From the NCBI RefSeq assembly GCF_020804225.1, contig NZ_WJBI01000020.1, positions 1-64,000 on the forward strand: 64,000 nucleotides of DNA. The letters run 5' to 3'. Below, one piece after another: positions 62,492 to 64,000 of this stretch. The notes below the pieces were generated by a model that saw only the letters and a program-made list of their open reading frames with translations, was not told the origin of the DNA and made no database searches. The position numbers and the translations under genes are program-made. The stretch comes from Methanosarcina sp. DH2 (GTDB lineage Archaea; Halobacteriota; Methanosarcinia; Methanosarcinales; Methanosarcinaceae). Position 1 is the first letter of the stretch. Each line of letters begins with the position of its first letter.

Positions 62492-63916
62492 TCATTCTAT
62501 TAATTTTTTGAAGTCCTCATCCGCCCACAACTCTTTAAAGATCTCATTATTTTTCACTTTTTCTTTGTACGAGGAATCAAGTTCAATAGTACGCTTTAAG
62601 TTGAAGATTGCTTGATCTTTATTTTTCATAAGGGAATAGGCACACGCACGGTTGAACCACGCAGTTGAATCTTGAGGATCAAGCCCTATAACTTTGTCAT
62701 AGGATTCTATAGCTTTTTCGTAATTACCTAACTCGCAAAGAACACTTCCTTTGTTGTACCAAGGATTTGAATTTTGAGGGTCAAATTTTATAGCTTTTTC
62801 ATAAGCTTCTATAGCTTTTTCATAATAACCTAACTTACAAAGAGCATTTCCTTTGTTGTACCAAGGATTTGAATCTTGGGGATCAAGTTCTATCGCTTTT
62901 TCATAAGCTTCTATAGCTTTTTCGTAATAGCCTAACTCGTAAAGAACAATTCCTTTGTTGTTCCAAGGATTTGAATCTTGGGGGTCAAGTTCTATTGCTT
63001 TTTCATAAGCTTCTATAGCTTTTTCGTAATAACCTAACTCGCAAAAAGCATTTCCTTTGTTGTGCCAAGCTTCTAAACATTGCGGGTCAAGTTCTATTGC
63101 TTTATCAAGAGCCTCTATTGCTTCACCATAATTATCCAACTCATGAAGAATAACTCCTTTATTGTACCATGCTTCTGGCATTTGAGGGTTAAGTTCTATT
63201 GCTTTATCGAATGTCCCAATCGCTTCATCGTAATTACCCAACTTTCCAAGAGCAACTCCTTTATTGCACCACACTAATGGGTCTTGAGGATCAAGTTCTA
63301 TTGCTTTATCAAGAGCCTCTATTGTTTTTTCGTAATCTCCTAACTCGTAAAGAACATTTCCTTTGTTGTGCCAAGCTTCTGAATATTGTGGGTTAAGTTC
63401 GAATGCTTTATCGTAAGCCTCTCCATTGACTTGTTTGTCTATTTCTAAGATCTTATCCAAACGTTCACCTTTTAGTTCTAAGACTGTGTGTAAGTTAGCT
63501 TCCAGGTTTAACTCAAATCGTTTGAAATCTTTATCCCAATCAACCTCTCTGTAGTGTTCCCACCATATGCCACGCTGGTCTACAATCCCATCAGGTTCAA
63601 ATTTATAATCTGAAATTATTCTACCCTTTCCAACAATCTCTGTCTCATCTTTTACGTATATGATATCACCGATTTCCATTTTATATGCCAACTTTTTTAG
63701 ACTGCCTTGGCAAGCTTTTTTATTAGGAAGTCTTTCTCTCCACAATCTGTCATATTCTTTTTCACTAATTTTTGAACAGTCTCCAACAACAGGTTCATAA
63801 ATACTATCTCCAGTTTCTATATAATAACCAATAGCAGCAATGCCTTGGTAACGACATTGTTCCCATGCGCTTTTTCCTCGACTGCCCCATTTAAAAGCCA
63901 TTCTCCAATACTTCAT
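62492..63916 (-). CDS. EVE/PUA-like domain plus TPR repeat protein
   Basis: 474 residues. The N-terminal 150 residues start MKYWRMAFKWGSRGKSAWEQ and include CRYQGIAAIGYY, MEIGDIIYVKDETEIVGKGRI and GIWWEHYREVDW, the strand pattern of EVE/PUA-like domains that read modified DNA bases in McrBC-type systems. Ten or so canonical 34-residue TPR units follow (YEKAIEAYEKAIELDPQDSN, PWYNKGNALCKLG), nearly identical in DNA (102-bp period). It is convergent with methylase copy C. A modified-base sensor on a TPR scaffold is the best guess. Confidence 0.7.
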   Translation of the reverse strand: MKYWRMAFKWGSRGKSAWEQCRYQGIAAIGYYIETGDSIYEPVVGDCSKISEKEYDRLWRERLPNKKACQGSLKKLAYKMEIGDIIYVKDETEIVGKGRIISDYKFEPDGIVDQRGIWWEHYREVDWDKDFKRFELNLEANLHTVLELKGERLDKILEIDKQVNGEAYDKAFELNPQYSEAWHNKGNVLYELGDYEKTIEALDKAIELDPQDPLVWCNKGVALGKLGNYDEAIGTFDKAIELNPQMPEAWYNKGVILHELDNYGEAIEALDKAIELDPQCLEAWHNKGNAFCELGYYEKAIEAYEKAIELDPQDSNPWNNKGIVLYELGYYEKAIEAYEKAIELDPQDSNPWYNKGNALCKLGYYEKAIEAYEKAIKFDPQNSNPWYNKGSVLCELGNYEKAIESYDKVIGLDPQDSTAWFNRACAYSLMKNKDQAIFNLKRTIELDSSYKEKVKNNEIFKELWADEDFKKLIE

Positions 63917-64000
63917 TTTAAATCACATATTTTACTTTCTATTTGAAATAGATTAGAATTGACACTTAGTTTTGATTTAATACATTTTAATCTTTTTTAT

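Overview
The window is AT-rich archaeal DNA, most probably from a Methanosarcina or close relative. The evidence is the GGTGA/GAGGTGA ribosome binding sites, a secreted protein with a PGF-pre-PGF domain and PGF-CTERM-like tail, archaeal MCM and GINS proteins, archaeal integrases beside tRNA-Leu genes, IS1341-type TnpB genes and a casposon. Nearly everything is accessory: the only intact RNA gene is tRNA-Leu(CAA), and few housekeeping genes are seen.

Layout. 0-5 kb: TnpB remnant, archaeosortase-type surface protein, intact tnpB with its omegaRNA end. 5-9 kb: DUF192 protein, a frameshifted bacterial-type erythromycin esterase, small orphans and a DUF1036 protein. 9.2-10.3 kb: a decayed casposon-type cas1 truncated by an IS630 remnant. 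10.6-13 kb: small proteins, a radical-SAM stub, tRNA-like remnants and an acetyltransferase. 13,317-24,752: a complete casposon with about 54-bp near-perfect terminal inverted repeats and a 14-bp target duplication, inserted at the 3' end of a partial tRNA-Leu; it carries cas1, polB, an HNH nuclease, two putative DNA-binding proteins and cargo. 24.8-35.2 kb: an integrated replicon with integrase, repressor-like gene and operator, MCM, GINS and a cluster of TGTGATA iterons. 35.8-49.2 kb: an island between a decayed and an intact copy of tRNA-Leu(CAA). 49.4-64 kb: integrase, a DISARM-like helicase/methylase pair, then cassettes separated by two extra partial copies of the methylase 3' end; one cassette is a transposase-less element with its own TIRs and 9-bp TSD. 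An EVE-like TPR protein closes the window.

The strongest candidate for an undescribed system is the 36.4-48.8 kb island. Four different TPR proteins each stop at the same place, just after the first conserved piece of a CHAT caspase-like domain, while a separate gene (45,947-47,284) begins exactly where they end and carries the catalytic His and Cys. Three of the TPR genes, the CHAT gene, a CBS-domain protein and a membrane protein are closely spaced and look like one operon. This suggests one shared protease body completed or controlled by several alternative TPR sensors. The second candidate is the modular 3' end of the methylase gene, with its serial partial duplications, cargo cassettes and a compositionally foreign recognition-domain segment.
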